From Candidatus Hydrogenedentota bacterium (GTDB lineage Bacteria; Spirochaetota; Leptospiria; Turneriellales; J094): a stretch of DNA of 13,434 bases. Shown piece after piece: positions 12,461 through 13,434 of this stretch (within the stretch, counting starts at the first letter, position 1; each line of letters opens with the position of its first letter). Below the pieces are notes generated by a model that was not told where the DNA came from, ran no database searches, and was given only the letters and a program-made list of their open reading frames with translations. The position numbers and the translations under genes are program-made. The stretch is from assembly GCA_003695005.1 (NCBI GenBank), contig RFJE01000430.1:1-13434 (forward strand), in the 5' to 3' direction.

Positions 12461-13434
12461 GCCGAAGGCACACGGACTTTTTTCGTTAATTGAAATACTT
12501 TATATGGATTGATTTTTTTCCGCCCCCGTCTTACTTCAAAGTGCAAGTGCGACCCTGTGGAAAGTCCTGTGCTCCCTACTTTTGCAATCCTTTGTCCTTT
12601 GCGCACAGCTTGGCCTTTTTTCACTAGAATTTTAGAGCAATGAGCATAAGCCGTTAAGTAATTTCCCCTATGTTTTAAAATCACTAAATTTCCATAAGAA
12701 CCGCCGTTGCCAGCATATACTACAACACCGGACCCAGCAGCACGAATCGTGCTACCATAACGAGCTCCAATATCTAAACCCGTATGAAATTGTCTTTTTC
12801 CAGTAATTGGATTTTTTCTCCAGCCAAAGCGGCTTGTAATCCTTCCGCGAATAGGCCATTGGAATAACTTTCTTTTTACAAGCCGATAAATAGGTAAAGG
12901 TTTTGCTCCCGGAATAAATAATTTTTGCCGAATGCGAATGATATTGCTAGTAAGTTTGTTTTCTTCTCGAATTTTTTGCATATTTACTTTATACTTTTTC
13001 GCAATAGAAGATAATGTTTCTCCTTTTTTAACAATATGATACACCCCTGCTTTTTCCGGGATAAAAATTTTATCTCCAGGACGAATCATTCTTGTGGCTT
13101 TATCGGGGTTGGCCGAAGTAAGTGTGTAAAGTGGTAAGCCATATTTTCGTGCAATTCTCCAAAGAGATTCTCCTTTGTGAACAATGTGGAAGTGAGAAGA
13201 AGAATTCTTTTTTTGGCCAGTTGCATCAGCATCTTTTGTTTTTATATTAAGTTTTGCTTTTTCTTCGGGATTTTCAGTTTCCTGAACAGTATCTTGATCG
13301 GCATCCTCTTCTATACTTAGCTGATCTATAAGACGATTTTCTTCTTCTGCTAGTTCCGGCTGTTTGCTTAAGTTCGAGAAATAATTTTCAATGGCTTTAT
13401 CTATTTCTTCACTATATACATCAATATCCTCGGA
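12457..13434 (-). CDS. LysM-LysM-M23 peptidoglycan endopeptidase, 5' end outside the window
   Basis: The frame stays open from the stop at 12457 to the right edge, giving 325 visible residues. The ATG at 13089 lies inside a LysM domain and is not the start. In order: a strongly acidic, probably disordered region (visible residues 1 to about 75); LysM 1 (about 13194-13060, FHIVHKGESLWRIARKYG); LysM 2 (about 13041-12907, YHIVKKGETLSSIAKKYKV); a basic linker; and an M23 (LytM) domain from about 12855. All metal and catalytic residues are present: H-x3-D in FHTGLDIG, YAHCS and HLHFE. M23 enzymes cut peptide cross-bridges of peptidoglycan, and LysM binds its glycan, so this is an envelope enzyme or a divisome-type activator (NlpD-like layout, but with intact zinc ligands). 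It is coupled by ATGA to the DegT-family gene. Confidence 0.9.
   Translation of the reverse strand, partial: SEDIDVYSEEIDKAIENYFSNLSKQPELAEEENRLIDQLSIEEDADQDTVQETENPEEKAKLNIKTKDADATGQKKNSSSHFHIVHKGESLWRIARKYGLPLYTLTSANPDKATRMIRPGDKIFIPEKAGVYHIVKKGETLSSIAKKYKVNMQKIREENKLTSNIIRIRQKLFIPGAKPLPIYRLVKRKLFQWPIRGRITSRFGWRKNPITGKRQFHTGLDIGARYGSTIRAAGSGVVVYAGNGGSYGNLVILKHRGNYLTAYAHCSKILVKKGQAVRKGQRIAKVGSTGLSTGSHLHFEVRRGRKKINPYKVFQLTKKVRVPSA

Noticed and set aside
13087..13089. ATG at 13089 (minus) as the start of the M23 peptidase
   Set aside because: Translation continues upstream to the window edge and encodes the first half of a LysM domain, so the ATG is internal.

Overview
The window looks like the chromosome of a low-GC Gram-negative (diderm) bacterium. 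A secretin, an LPS-type family 9 glycosyltransferase and a lipoprotein signal with a relaxed lipobox imply an outer membrane. The mix of fibronectin-III surface protein, PC4-type DNA-binding protein, cNMP-binding regulator and gspD-E-F order would fit a spirochaete of the Leptospira group. That is inference; nothing here fixes the taxon. There are no rRNA or tRNA genes, CRISPR arrays or transposases.

Layout. (1) 2-1959, plus strand: a large fibronectin-III protein that enters from the left edge, coupled by an ATGA overlap to a small cystatin-like lipoprotein. A piece of a dispersed repeat, a weak terminator and a good sigma70-type promoter follow. The promoter drives a 131-residue protein of unknown function (2079-2474). 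(2) 2479-8292, minus strand: one compact operon, gspD-gspE-gspF-glycosyltransferase 9, every junction overlapping by 1-4 bases. It encodes the secretin, ATPase and inner-membrane platform of a type II secretion or type IV-pilus-like machine. No pseudopilin or gspC gene is present here. (3) 8293-8604: a gene-free divergent region holding a complete copy of a hairpin-rich repeat, then a candidate promoter and operator for a small 4Fe-4S ferredoxin. (4) 8831-9696, minus: a Crp-like cNMP-binding protein coupled to a PC4-like protein. (5) 9728-10687, minus: an unrecognised membrane-anchored protein with a GTG start. (6) 10696-10934: a second repeat copy in reverse orientation. (7) 10936-13434, minus: a HinT-type HIT protein, a DegT-family sugar aminotransferase and a LysM-LysM-M23 cell-wall peptidase that runs off the right edge.

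The theme is the cell envelope: secretion machinery, sugar transfer and sugar amination, peptidoglycan hydrolysis and surface proteins, with a possible second-messenger input (a c-di-GMP-type motif in GspE and a cNMP domain in the Crp-like protein). The least expected items are the repeat family (two full copies and one end fragment, at about 1961, 8350 and 10696) and a bacterial cystatin-like lipoprotein with an intact QVVAG motif.
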